Shown here: piece after piece, positions 33,811 through 46,000 of the stretch
How positions within the stretch are numbered: the first letter of the stretch is position 1
How the letters are laid out: each line of letters opens with the position of its first letter
NCBI RefSeq assembly: GCF_035222275.1
Contig: NC_085882.1
Span: 193,501-257,500, forward strand
Length of the DNA stretch: 64,000 bases
DNA from: Podospora bellae-mahoneyi
Taxonomy: Eukaryota > Ascomycota > Sordariomycetes > Sordariales > Podosporaceae
Direction: 5' to 3'
The notes under the pieces: generated by a model
The model's input: only the letters and a program-made list of their open reading frames with translations
Told to the model about the DNA's origin: nothing
Databases searched by the model: none
Translations under genes and position numbers: made by a program

Positions 33811-34884
33811 ATGGGATATGAGTGGAATGGGGACCCTACCATCCTCATCGTAGTCATTGCCTGCTCGGTATGCTTCGGATGGGTGCCCATCATCACCGTC
33901 GTCAGCGTCGTCCGCCACTGCCGTGCCCGTCTAAGGGCAAAACGAGGCTCGAATGGTACCAATTCTGATGCCGAAAATCAGGGAGGCAGACCCAGCACCG
34001 CTCCTGATGCGCCCAAGCCGCTCCAGACATATCACCCCAGCTCAACCAAGGGTCTCGAGAGGAGCGCGTCAAGTCGGACACGCAGCTCCGCTGATGGCTA
34101 CGACCTCAAACGTGTCGACACCAATTCTTCCTGGAATCCCATCCGTCACTCCTTTCACTACGACAACGAATCGCTTTGGGGAGGAGACGGGCTGTCCAGG
34201 AGCAACAGTCGTCATCGGCCCCCGTACTTTCCCACCCACGTACACAACACCACACCTTCACTTAGCCGCCCAGCCTCCATCCGCTCTGTCGCATCGAGCC
34301 ATCGGCAACAGAGCCGGAGCCGCCGAAGCTCAATGGCCAGCAACTCTGACAACGCACCGGCAGCCTTCCAGATCAATGACACCTACTACGACACTACACC
34401 GCTACCAAATGTGACGAGGACTGTAAACTCTGTCGTCGTCAGCAGTAGTACGCCCACCTCGTCAAAGGGGCCAGGACAAGCTCCACAGCAACGTCAACAG
34501 AAGCAGCCAAAGCAAGACAATCCACACCCACCGCAGCGCAACCGCCGCAGAAGGCACTCTCTTGACGCCCGCCGGGATTCGGATTCTCTAACCCGGGAAA
34601 TCTCCAGACCCAACACCTCCATGACAAGACGAGAAGTCGAAGAATACGAAGACCTCGACAACCAGAAGCAAAAGGCCACCCACCGTAGCCACCGACCACC
34701 CCGGCTAGGATCAGCATCACGGCGTGGCAGCCACCCAGCACCCGGCGGCAGCGAAGAGACTGACGATAACCTGTCCACGGCCGAGGCCTTGCAGCCTGCC
34801 AAGTTGCCCCCGAGGCGAGCATCGCTCCATGCACAAACATTTGAGCGTCCGGCATGGCTGGACGAGGAGCCCCACGCCATGTGA
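33811..34884 (+). CDS. Single-pass membrane protein with long disordered tail, function unknown
   Basis: Read from the ATG for MGYEWNGDP, this gives 357 residues; the frame is open further upstream but without an ATG. One hydrophobic segment is near the start (about residues 10-35, ILIVVIACSVCFGWVPIIT), followed by Arg-rich RHCRARLRAKR, so the tail is probably cytosolic by the positive-inside rule. The remainder is rich in Ser, Arg, Pro and Gln with many possible phosphorylation sites and no folded domain. I do not recognise the family. It is transcribed away from the cellobiohydrolase and nothing links the two functionally. Confidence 0.7.
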   Translation: MGYEWNGDPTILIVVIACSVCFGWVPIITVVSVVRHCRARLRAKRGSNGTNSDAENQGGRPSTAPDAPKPLQTYHPSSTKGLERSASSRTRSSADGYDLKRVDTNSSWNPIRHSFHYDNESLWGGDGLSRSNSRHRPPYFPTHVHNTTPSLSRPASIRSVASSHRQQSRSRRSSMASNSDNAPAAFQINDTYYDTTPLPNVTRTVNSVVVSSSTPTSSKGPGQAPQQRQQKQPKQDNPHPPQRNRRRRHSLDARRDSDSLTREISRPNTSMTRREVEEYEDLDNQKQKATHRSHRPPRLGSASRRGSHPAPGGSEETDDNLSTAEALQPAKLPPRRASLHAQTFERPAWLDEEPHAM

Positions 34885-36147
34885 AGTTGTTGATAAGCGG
34901 TGAGAGGAACTACCTAGATGTAATGCATATGCCTGTCAGGTGTATTCAGCCTTCTTGTCTTTTAAGGCTGACTCTTCAGCTCAGCCAGAGTCTGCCGTGA
35001 AATGGGAGGAAATCCCGTCTTGCCTGGCTCCAGAATAGGAAAAAGGAGAGGAAGAGTGGGACTGAAGAAAACGGTTGAGGGTTACATGGCGTGAAGAAAA
35101 CTTGGCAGAGCAGCTTTTTTCGGTTGAGTGTGAGTGAGTGGGGGGTGGGGCGCTAAAGGGGAGGAAAAGGGGGTAGGAAAAAGTTAACAAGAACAAAAGG
35201 TGAGCTGAGGGGGAGCACAATCAAGCTTGTGATGTGTATGAAGGAATATCTCTGGTCAGGCGCGACTCAGTGTCAGTCTTTTTTTGTTTGGATATAACCT
35301 GCAGTAAAGGGATAGGTAATTGATAGCCAAGTTTAATGAGGCCTGTTTTGTTCTTAAAATAACACAAAAACTCATCCCGTGAAGGAGTGCTTATCTCCGT
35401 TGTCGATCAATCTCAAAACAGTTTCTCCGCGAGGTGTCGACGCTCCTCTTCGGCCTCCAGCCCCAAAGCAACACCAAGGAGCAAGCAACCCCGGATGTGG
35501 AGAAAGCCATCAGCTGACATCGGACGACTCTTTCGGATCTGCTTGGCGAAACAACCCTTTCCCTCGAGAAGCCAAGGAGCTTGCGCATCGCTTCTTCAAC
35601 GGGGCAAAACTCTCCGCTGCACAATGCGCCGAATGCAGGACAGCCGAAGGGAAACACGGGACGAGACGAGAGACGAAGAAAACCAAGACGCGGCCTGCCC
35701 GGACTCGGGGGACCTGGGGAAAAGACTGGGCGGGGAGGAGGAACATTGGCATCGCTTGGGATACTTGGCTGGTTCTGTTTTTGCAGTTTGTGCCGTTGCC
35801 ACATGGGCTTGGGAGATGGCTTGGAGATTCCACTTGAGTCAAACTCTGTTGAGCTTGTTTGTCTTTATCTATCCCAAGAATAAAAAACTTCCGTCAGTAG
35901 ACGGGGATTACTGACTACCTACCTACCTGCCTTGCCTTATCGACTCACTTTCAAAGACCTAAGACAACTGGAGACTCAGAATCCCGCGAATTTAACATAG
36001 AGAGCAAAGTTGAAACTACTTCAATTTTCAGGCAAACTACCTCCATTAGATAAATTGACAAGAGAAATGTTGGATAACTCTTTGCCAAAAACAATCAATA
36101 CTGCCCATCACTTCCATAAAACTCAAAATCAGTTCTCGCAAGTGCAA
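34885..36147. other. Intergenic region
   Basis: About 1.26 kb. Overlapping open frames at 35379-35914 on both strands lack recognisable motifs and are probably chance. A short CTAC repeat lies near 35914-35930. No gene is called. Confidence 0.5.
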
Positions 36148-36519
36148 TTACAAGTAGTCCAGCCAAAAAAAACACCCATTATCACTGATGCTGATGAGTA
36201 CAGCCTTTCGGTTCGGGCACCGGCCGGCATCTGCCTCGGTCTTGCACGTCTGCAGACATGTCGAACTATTCCAGCCGCGTTTGCATCTCTCCTGCTGCTT
36301 GCCTGTTGTCTTGCTTAGTTTCTGAAGTGATGAGCGAGTTGAGACGATTCAAGATGTAACTTACCATTGGATTATACCCGGAGCCTCGAGTTCTTCGGCA
36401 CTCGCAGAGGTGGCATCCGCCTCGGCATTCCGAATAGCTTCTGTAGAAGCCTCAGAGGGGCTGGGGAGGGCGGTGGCTAGAGCCATGACGGTGGTTAGAA
36501 GAAGTGTTGAGAGTTTCAT
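36148..36519 (-). CDS. Small secreted cysteine-rich peptide precursor, two exons
   Basis: Exon 36519-36365 encodes a signal peptide (MKLSTLLLTTVMALATALPS) and an acidic Ala/Ser/Glu-rich propeptide-like stretch ending EELEAPGIIQ. At a GTAAGT donor the frame would end at once if unspliced. Using a 51-base intron to a CTAAG acceptor, exon 36313-36148 continues with a basic, cysteine-rich module. The total is 106 residues with six cysteines, all in the last 55: C52-x9-C62-x8-C71-x3-C75-x8-C84-x14-C99. The CxxxC pair and the Gly-Arg-Cys turn recall defensin-type CS-alpha-beta peptides, but the usual final CxC is absent, so the fold is open. It could be an antimicrobial peptide, an effector or a signalling peptide. 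The second exon rests on splice consensus only. Confidence 0.5.
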
Positions 36520-37034
36520 GGTGACTGTTGTTGTATGATGATTGAATGTGTGAGCTGGCCTGTGAAGGACGGGAGGTTGAAAACTGCTTGGCGACGGTTT
36601 GATATTATGATCAATGGAAGAGGGAGCCTGTTTGCATTGATGCTCATCCTGATCAAGACTGATTCTGAGTCCATTGTAAATATCCAGAGACCTTTCATTT
36701 TGAGTCGAGCTCTCACCGAAATACGTGAGACATTCTGTCGATCTTTTGACCAAGACTCAAAACCTCAGACCATCAGCCCGGGAAACTAACAATCCGCTTT
36801 GCCTGAATGCTGGGAAGAGAATCAAACAAGCTTACCATGATTAAGATGTGAAGAAAAGTGACCATTACACCGGTGCCTGGAAAATGTTGGTAGCGAAGTC
36901 GATAGATAATCTTTGGTTCGACGCAGGTGTTGTGTTACCGAGTCCTTATGACAACATCAATCAGGTTTGTGACTGATACATCACTAGGTCAGCAAGTAAA
37001 AGATCTTTATCCAAAAATTACGCACATTATATCT
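36520..37034. other. Intergenic gap
   Basis: Promoter side of the small secreted peptide gene (minus) and 3' side of the O-methyltransferase gene (minus). No gene seen. Confidence 0.55.
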
Positions 37035-38644
37035 CTACCCCTCCAAAACAAACTCAACCACCCCATGTCCAGTCCCCTTACTATCCCTATACACCGCCTC
37101 AACCCTCAGCCCAGCCTCCTTCCCAATAGTCTCAAACTGAGTCAACGACCTCTCCTTCCCACCAATAGCAAGCATAGAGTAGTCCTTGAAGGCAGCATAC
37201 AGGGGCATCGGTCTCCCCATCGTACCACCACCATCAGGGTTGATCTGCTCGGAAACCAAAATCCTACTATCCCGGCCCATCGCCCGTGCCACATTCCTCA
37301 AGATCAGCGTTGCTATTGGATCCGAATAGTCCCGTAGAATATGCCTCAGGTAATAAAACCTTGCCCCTGTTTTCTTTCATGTCAGCCCTCGTCAAATCCC
37401 ACCCCCTTCAAGTAAAGCCACAAACCTTTCACCGTCATCTCCCTCATGAAATCTCCCTCCACCCACTCCACCGCCATCATCAGCTCATCCCCTTCCGCCT
37501 CCATCCTCCCCTGATCAACCACTCCCGCCAAATCAACCACCACGCATCTCCCATCCCTCAAACCGGCACAACCCTCCCTGAGCCGCCTCAGCACATGCCC
37601 CCCACCCCCACCAACATCCACCCACATCACCCTCCCATCGTCCTCCTCCTCCACACCATCCAGCATTTTCCCAAGAGGATAAACTCCCGTCACGGGCACC
37701 CTCCCCGACGCAACCCCCATCGCCCTCGTGAAACCCTTCATCCTCTCCTCGTCCTTAGCCACACTCTCAAAGTACCCCAACTCCGCCTCCCCCGTCAACA
37801 CCGTAACAGGGACATGGCCCGGCCCCACCGGTTCCTTTTTCCCGTAGGTGTCAAAGTAACAAGGCAAAATGTCAGACACCCGCACGATATTGGTGTACAT
37901 CAAGTCAAACATGGCCGCCATCGGCTCCGACGATCGCAGCAACAACGAGGTTGGTGTGTGACAGAGCTCTCCGTTGTGTGTAAGAGAGAGAATGCGGGAG
38001 GAGGTGAGCATGGTTGATATCCTTGCTGTTTCGGTCATTAGCCACGGTTCTATCAAAAACAAAGGGGGGGAGGGGGGGAGGGGATGAAACCCACAGACTA
38101 TCCCTTCTTCCGCATTGATCTGTCTGGCGATATCGCAGCATGCAGTCCCTTGGGTTGGGGGTGATGTGGGGAGCATGTCAAACACACCCCAGTGCTGGAA
38201 CAGTCTGACCGCGGAGACGACAGACATGTTGGTAAAGAGGGACATGATGGCATCGGACGGAGGGCGGACAGCGGCTGCCAGTTCGAGCGCTGCTGTGGCC
38301 ACTTTCAGGCGCGCCGGCTCGCTGCCGGAGGTGGCATCTGTGATGTCGGTGATGATGTCGTCTGCTAGTTTGAGCAGACGGCTGCCGCTTCCAGACGGGC
38401 TCGAGCCGTTGAGACGGTTTTTGATGTGTCCGACAATCTTGCGAGCGTCGTCCTTGGGATGAGGCGTACCTGCAACCCTTCCCTCGGCTGTTCTCCAGAT
38501 GTCGTCATCGGTCGCTCCACGATCAGGGCCGACACTAGGCACCTCGATTCCACACAAGGAGAGGTGGACCGGCTGTTCGTCTGTAGCTGCCTTCTCTCTT
38601 GACAATAGGCTGGAAAACCGCGTTTCTGTCTGTGTAGTCGCCAT
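37035..38644 (-). CDS. SAM-dependent O-methyltransferase (fungal OMT family)
   Basis: Exons 38644-38095, 38025-37426 and 37366-37035 give 493 residues. The middle has the dimerisation/helix region (SAVRLFQHWGVFDML). The SAM-binding motif I is VDVGGGGGHVLRRL, motif II is the Asp in RCVVVDLAG, and the C-terminal region after the second intron reads ARFYYLRHILRDY, where the His of the RHILRD segment fits the catalytic base position. Such enzymes methylate hydroxyl groups on aromatic polyketides, alkaloids or phenolics. Introns are C-rich on the coding strand (G-runs at 38061-38084 on the plus strand). It has no other clear biosynthetic neighbour; the nearby Zn2Cys6 regulator could control it, but that is inference. 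No lesion is seen. Confidence 0.87.
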
Positions 38645-39392
38645 TCTTGATGGCCAAGGCGTTTTGTTGCAGTTTGTGTAACTCGGAGAGTGTGCTCTGT
38701 GCTGGCTGTCAGTAGGTCGTCTTCACCCACACGGTGAAGGCAAAAAGGACGGGGATGCATTTCATGGCATGCGGAAAGCAAGGCATGTATATATGAACCT
38801 GGCTCTTGTGTACCACAGCGGCAGATGACTTCAAATAGCATCAAGCGTTGCTGGTTGTTAATTGGACAACGGCGGATCGATGGATGGAAAGCGGCCCCTT
38901 GCCGAAGAGAGATGAGTATACAGCCAGGGTCCGCCAACTTTGCAAGTCTTCCGGGACCGAAGGCGCTGGTCGGACACGCAGCCGTTCCTATACTCCGACG
39001 AAGCCTGTCGCCATGTCTGGTGTTGATGCCGACTTCGGCTGTAGGAACCCTCCCGACGTTGTCAGCCGGGCCTTGATGCAGCTGGCCTTCGTGGCCGAAT
39101 CTATTGGCGGCTGCATGCCGAGTTCTGTGGCCCGCTGGGACCGTTGCTTGGACTTCCCTTTGCTGCCGGTCGTTGAACTGATGCCGACGTTTTCGGGCCA
39201 CGGTTCAAACAAAGCAGGGGGAAGCAAGCTGACGTGAAAAGTACATTTATTGAGACTTTACTGAAAAGGGTATATTCTTCTTCTCGAACCAATGATCGCT
39301 TCGGATACTCCACGCAGTCCTGATGAAACCCCTTATCCTCTCACGCAACCGCCCAGATACCCGTCATCTGGATCGTGTCCCTGAACACCCAA
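38645..39392. other. Intergenic region upstream of the O-methyltransferase
   Basis: Between the O-methyltransferase start and the end of the Zn2Cys6 regulator gene. A 278-codon minus-strand frame crosses from here into the methyltransferase gene but overlaps it in another frame and has no recognisable domain; it is not called. Confidence 0.55.
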
Positions 39393-41581
39393 TCAAAAGT
39401 GTACGTTATGGTGTCCTTGGAAGCCTGTAGAATTCCCCCACGGGGCTCCCTGGTTTGCTCGTGGTGATGAGTGTTGCGTCATGGGCGCCGACTGGTAAGC
39501 AAGCGTGGAGGGATTTGTACCAGGGCGTGACGTGGGCAGGGCGTGACGGCCGTCCTTCTGCATACTTCGTGCAATGGCACTTTCCACCATATCTCGTCTC
39601 GTCTCAAGATAAGACTTGATGTCGGTTGTTGTCCTGTCAAAATGGTCTGCCAAGGTCTTCACCTGTTCCCATCTTTCTCCATACAGCTTGAGTGTCTCAT
39701 TGACCTTGTCGAGACACGAGTTGCTCCGCGCGATAGCATCAGAAAGATCCTTGTCCAATCGTTCAGGAAGGGGTGGGTTTTGTTGCGGCGGTTCGGTGGC
39801 TCCCAGAGATTGCCATAGGTCACTTTCGCCTGGGTCCCGCAGCACTGTGACCAGTTGCGAGCCCATGAAGAAAACTTTGAGGGCATCATGATAGGTGTAG
39901 AAGCCCTCGCTCGGGCTGGCCTTGACAACCTCGTACATCCTGTAAAGGTAACGTATGGTGTGTTCAAAAATCAGTAGGCGCCCATGGTCGGTAAGTTTGG
40001 GTGTGCGCGGACTAGGAACGACCAGATAAACAGAGCTATAATCGAGTTCCAAATCAAACGCGGTGCGAATTGTGGCCGGAAGGTCCAATGCGAGCTCCTT
40101 TGACCATCTCTGCGTCTCGTGATATTTCTGCCACACGTACTGGACGGGATCCCGAAGAGGGTCGTTTGAGTCGGTTTGTACCAAGGTCTGGTACCAACCC
40201 GACTGCAGTCTTCGAAGCTCGAATAGAGGAAGAGACGGATCTGACCTTTCATTGTCCACAGATGGACTCGGGAGCCGCACGGAAATGTCGTCATCCTTGA
40301 AGGAGAAGGGGCGAGCGTGGACCATGCTGATTGCTCTGAAATGTGTGTCAGCAGAAGTTCATGACTCGATGGTTGATGGACTGAGACGAACCTATCCAGA
40401 GCATATACACAATAAAAAGTACGTCGGCGCGCATCTATTGTGTCTTTGCTCGACTGCTGTGTGAAAGTGTGGTCTTTGTGGAAGCCTAGGTCGATACAGG
40501 CCCGGCAGGCAAAGCCTATGAGGTGCCAGCTGTCAAAGTGAGCTGGGTCGAGCATGGAGTACTGCGTGAGGAGCACGAGAGCCTGTATTTGAGTGGTGTA
40601 TCCGGGAACAAAGGCACGATCGGCGTAGGGTAAAGCGCGAGCCACATATTGCAGGGCATCATAGTAGTTTCTGTCGTTCACAGCCTTGCTCTGGGCGGCA
40701 GAAGCGATGGCCATGACCATCCAAAAGAGCCAGTATTCAGAAGACCTTATGCCGCCCAGGATGCCGAGGTCTGCGTCGTCGTAAATCTTGGGAACGAGAG
40801 CTTTCAAGTCTGCGGTTGGGAACAGGGGATAGAGAGGCAGGATGTTGTCTTGGTAAAATTGGAAATTGGCCTCGGCCACTTCCTGATACGGAAGTTCGTC
40901 AGTGTTTGGGTCGGGCAATGTGTCATGTTGTGCGGCGGCCAGAACGAGACGGGCAAAGCTCATAGGGTTCGCCGACTCTTGTTGAGTGTCGAAGCCGGGA
41001 GTGGTGGCATTGACAGTCAACAGGCCAAAATCGGATACCAATGTGTTGAAGTCTGCTTTTTCGCGAGTCCGGGCAGCTTTACGATGGATGGCAGCGGTGA
41101 TGTCGACCAGCGAGTCCCTCCGTTCGGAATCCTGCATCGTCATGGGGTTATCATCGACTTCATGCAGAGCCACAGATGCCTTCCGTGACCGGGCATGGTT
41201 CAGTCTGCGATCAAGCTTTTCCACCCTTGCCTCGAGGGCAGCAACCCAGCTCCGCTCCTTGCCACGAGCAAACTGTTGGTCACTGGCCGCCGAGCATTCA
41301 TTCTCACGACCAGCCTTCTCACAGGCGGTACAGGCCGGCAACTTGCCATCACACTGGCTCAGGGGTCAGTCATGGGAGGCTGTGACGTGGGGATACATGA
41401 AGGAGTTGGGGGGCAACTCACCTTGACTTTAGCTACCCGACCTGTTGTTATACACGAGGCTGGAGTCAACAACGATGCGCTGGATCAGCACGGAAAGAGG
41501 CTTCTCACATCTTGAACAGGCAGACACGGGCCGAGACACGCGAAGGTGAGGGTTGTGGGAGAAGCTGGACCGGGTACGCAT
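39393..41581 (-). CDS. Zn2Cys6 transcription factor with fungal-specific regulatory domain
   Basis: Exons 41581-41509, 41441-41422, 41353-40392 and 40335-39393 give 665 residues. The zinc cluster is assembled only by splicing across a 20-base exon: ACSRC-RVAKVK-CDGKLPACTACEKAGRENEC, all six cysteines present. A coiled dimerisation segment follows (WVAALEARVEKLDRRL). The middle region carries the fungal-specific transcription factor domain, with YTTQIQALVLLTQYS, DSWHLIGFACRACIDLGFH, RRRTFYCVYALDR and SMVHARPFSF. The gene is divergent from a second Zn2Cys6 regulator with about 1.5 kb between. Targets cannot be inferred. The downstream O-methyltransferase (minus, following this gene in the same direction) is a candidate. 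The small exon makes this gene easy to mis-annotate. Confidence 0.88.
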
Positions 41582-43084
41582 TGTGTGGGGTCTTGTTGAA
41601 GGGAGTGGAGCTCAGGGTCAACTCCCTGGCTGCGCCCACTTAGACGGTGTGGTTGAGGTTGAGAGCAGCTGTCTGTGGTGACTTTGGCTTCTCGTTCGGG
41701 GCCGGTGCTGCTACGCTGTGGATCAGCCCTTGTGAGAGGCGCGTCTCTGGTGTCGAGTAAGAATGAGATGGATTGGGGACTGACTGTCTTTGATGCGGGA
41801 CAGCTGGGTGTGAAGAGCACGGGAAGTGGGGTAGCGAGCGAGGCAAGGCGGGCTGGATGGATATCCGCCCCTTGTTCGGATTCTTTCTTTCCTAGCCGTG
41901 TCCTGCTGGGTAGATAAGGTATCTGAGGTACCTCAAGCAAAAGGCGATGGAGGACGGGAAAAAGACTGATCAAGGAGTCCTTGCCATCCCGGTTTGCTAT
42001 CTATGACCTCTTCCACCAGCTATTTCGATTTGGCCCCCAAATGTGGCGTGCCCGGCGCAATACAGGTGAAGTGAGGCGTTCAGCCACGATATCAGACGGC
42101 TGTCAAGTGTCAACTGAACAGATCAGGGGCTGAACCGGCTTGGCGGGGTTTGAAAGGAACCTGTCGCCAAGGCTGAAACCCCACATCGCGTTACTGCGCT
42201 GGACCGTAGTGGAGACTTCAAAATCTGACGGATCAAAGTCCGTGGAAGGCTTCCAGAACTTTTGCCTAGTAGGATCAGCAACTGCCCGCATCTTGCATTT
42301 GCCATCTCATAAGACCAGATCTGAAATGGTAGATTGGCGTGACTGAGTGACTGGTGCTGCTGTCTGGTGCGGGTGGACGCTCTGATGGCGGGGTACACCT
42401 GCTGGAACAACCCCACCTTTCCTGGATCCCTGAATCCCTGCCTGCCAGTGCCCGAGTGCCGTTCCGAGTCCACGGTCAGCTGAGCAAGGTCGCTGCTCAA
42501 GCCTCAAGGCTCACCTACTTTAGGTAAGCCACGGTGGTGGTGATGGCGTGGGATATACGAGGGGTGGTTATGTTGTTTAGGTACAAGGTAACTTGGAACA
42601 CAATTAGCTAGTGGCGCGCATTCTGATCTTGTCCGGGCAGAATTGGATGTTGATCATGTTGACCTTTGGTGAGCTGGGTTAGGTTCAATGGAGACCTACG
42701 GCGAGGTGGACAGGGGTTGCGTGTGCCGGCGAATCGGGAGGAGGACTGCCCTGTCCTGTCCAAAAGGATGCCCGCGAGGGAACCTGGAGCGTAGGCAGCG
42801 GCAGGCCCGCCAGTGCTTCTCCAACCCAGACTTTGAACTTTGATCTTTCTAAGGTAGGGGTATCACCGTCCAGTATCAATTCTCTCGACCATGTCCAGGC
42901 TGTTCCAACGCATTCGAATTATCATTCTCCTAGCCTGAGCTGCCACGGACAACCACCCAAACACCGCCGCCGGGCAGCACGTTACCCCAGCGAGTTGCCT
43001 GGGCACATCGTCGTCGCGCCCGCTCTAATCTCCCGTCGTCCGTCCTCCCCATTCCATATTCGTAACATCGAGGCTCCAATAGAC
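41582..43084. other. Divergent promoter region between two Zn2Cys6 regulators
   Basis: About 1.5 kb serving both regulators. Open frames on either strand lack motifs. No gene called. Confidence 0.55.
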
Positions 43085-46000
43085 ATGGACGCTGCCACTC
43101 TGCTACGCCAGACCATTGGCGCGTATGCCCCGCGACCACTCCAGCCAGGCCAGTTTAACTACCCACGCCGTCCGCCGCCCTCGCATCTCGGCCATTTTGG
43201 AGAAAACCTGAGCAATAAGCCGGCCCAACACCAAGGGACGGTGCATACCTTGACAGCGTGCTGCAGGTGCAGACAGGTACGGCCCTCACTCCCAGGGATC
43301 CTTACCCTGTAATGCTGCAGAGCTGCTTTTGTCTGAGTAGGTACAACCTGAGCTGACGCTTGCCTATCAACGTAGAGGAAAACGAAATGCGATCCAGCCC
43401 TCCCACGATGTAGTCCCTGCGACCGCGCCGGCCAGACATGCGAGTACTTCGACACGACAAAAAACCGCAAGATGAACCGGACCTACGTTGTAGACCTCCA
43501 AAAAAAGGTCCAGCGTCTAGAGGCCGAACTCGAACAGCTCACGGGGGAGGATCCAAACGATGACGACGACATGGTAACGCCAGGCGGGCTGGTTCATTTG
43601 GACAAAAAGTCCGTCGAATCCCCTCGGTATCTGGGCCCCAGCAGCGGCATCGCAATGACGCGCATTCTCATGGAGGAGGCGAAACGCTATACCGACTCCC
43701 TCCGCATCTCTTCCTTGATCCCGGAATTACGCTCCAGGAGAATCGACCAGCGGGACCGTATGCAAAGCGTTGTCATGGGAAGCTTCAGCGGACCCTCAGG
43801 TCCCAGGGCAGTCGACTTTCCCTTGACGGCCGATATTCCTGCCAAAGAGTTCCCCACGAGAGCCATGACAGAGAACCTGTGGAGAGTTTTCAAAGAAAGA
43901 ATACAAGTATTCACCCCGGTTTTCCATGAGACTGTCTTTGCTCAAGATCTCGAGGCCGTTTTCAATGGTGATACGGACCACTACCGCCTCTTTGCTGTCA
44001 ACATGATGATTGCCATCAGTCTGGCCAAGGTCGACAGGTGGGCGGGATTGCCAGATACATACTACCTTGCTGCCATGGAGCATTTCGACCACGTTGTCAG
44101 ACCAAAGGATCTGAAGACCTTACAATGCTTGATCTTGATCGTACAGTACTCGCTGCTGATGCCCATCAAGATTGCCGTTTACCACGTGGTGGGGCTTGCC
44201 ATCAAAATATGCCAGCAATGGGCCCTCGGGGACGAAAACACATGGGCCATGGGTGACAGCGATCTTCAAAGCCTTGATTTGAAGAGAAGGTTGGTCTGGA
44301 TTGTGCTCACGACCGAGTTGGGCCTCGCCCATATGCTGGGACGCCCCAGCGGGTTTTCGAGAACCGGTGACATGATAAAGGTGAAGTTCTTCGAGACGAT
44401 TCAGGATGAGGACATCACGCCAGATGCGACGCCGGAGAGCATCCTACAGGGTCGCTTCTGTGAACGGAAAACCATCGCCATACATTACTGCAAGATGCGG
44501 CTGATGCAGGCCGAGATCCGGCGGGTGCTCTACGAACAGGAACGACCGGCACGAATAACGGATGTAGATCCTTGGTTCCAGCAAATGGACGAAAAGTTGA
44601 AGAATTGGCTGGACTCTTGTCCAGAACAGCCTCCCCTGTTCAAGCCTTGGTAGGTGGGCATATCAGAACTCGTTTCTTCAAATGGCTGACCGGTATTGAT
44701 CCAGGTTTACAAACCGATATCACGCCATCATGATCATTCTATACCGGCCATCACCCCAAGTGCTTAAGCCAACTGCCAGGGCGGCTAGAATTTGCTTTGA
44801 AGCAGCAAAGTCCATCATCGCATCCTCTTCGACAGGACCTGATCGGGAGCAGCCCACGTTTGACCGGACATGGGTGTTCCTGCAGACCATCAACTCGTCG
44901 CTCAATGCCCTTCTCTGGTCTATTGGGTACCCTGAGGTTCGAGCCCAAAACAGCCGCGAGGATGTTGAGCAGCTTGTCCAGGATGGCATCAACATCATCA
45001 CAAACTTCCACCCCAAATGGCCAGGCGTGCAAGAGGCTATCAACCTGTACGAAGTCTTGTCAAAGGCTTGTCTGCAGAGCTACACAGCCAAAGTTACGTT
45101 TGAGTTGTCGTCCCCCATGCCCAGTGCGCCCAATGGCCACTTCAAGTCGCCGTTTTTGACTGAAGACGGCAATTCTCCCGACTCGGAGAACTCGTCACCG
45201 CAAGCCCAACAGTCACACTCGGCAACATCTCTCTTCAGCAACCAGTCGCCATTCGGGTACAACATCGAGCCCCCTTACAACTTTGACCAGGGTTCCCAAT
45301 ATGCGAACCAATCGCCGTTTCAAAACCAGCCCGCCTTTCGGTCAAACTCAATCTTCATGAACCCGATGAGCTCCTTGACAGATGCACACGGCCGGCGACT
45401 CTCTGAACTGGCTCCCGAGTCCACTCCCTACCAAACCCCGGCCGAAGAGCGAAAGGCAGGCACGCCGCCGATGCCTACAGGGACAGCAAGCTCGCTGCCA
45501 ACTCCCCCAGAGTCGCTCCCACCACCATCGACAAAGTCCAGCCATATGAGCCTTTCGCCACGATTGATTGGCACACCTCGAGGTCCAAGCCCGACTCCCA
45601 CGCCAACGCTCCATCATGCAAGCCCACTGCCAATGGTCACCCGGCACAGTCCTGTTCCCGCTATTCATGGACTTGCTGAGTACGGCTTTGGGCAACCCTA
45701 TGGGCAGCAACAGCCTGGCCCACCAACTTCCTCCATGGCGACTCCATCCAACATTCCAGCCTTCACAATCCCTCCTATTCCAGGCTCCAATGCCCAAAGA
45801 GCAACGAGAGTGACCAACTGGAGCAACCCGCCCGCACCGATACTCCAACCACACACGTTTGCAGGTGCAAACTCGGCCAGCATCTGGGAACCCCCAACCC
45901 AGCAGCAAGGAGGTTATGCCTTTGGTGGCTCCAGCCTTCAACATCCACCACCACCACAGTTCTCTCTGCCACCAGCGCCAGAAATACAGCATTCCGCCCA

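Noticed and set aside
35379-35914. Two overlapping plus-strand frames and a minus-strand frame
   Set aside because: No domain, no consistent splice model, and coding-like signals on both strands at once; judged to be chance in GC-rich sequence.
38365-39201. A 278-codon minus-strand frame overlapping the O-methyltransferase start
   Set aside because: Overlaps real coding sequence in another frame, has no recognisable domain, and its composition (Arg, Ser, Thr, Pro-rich) fits chance.
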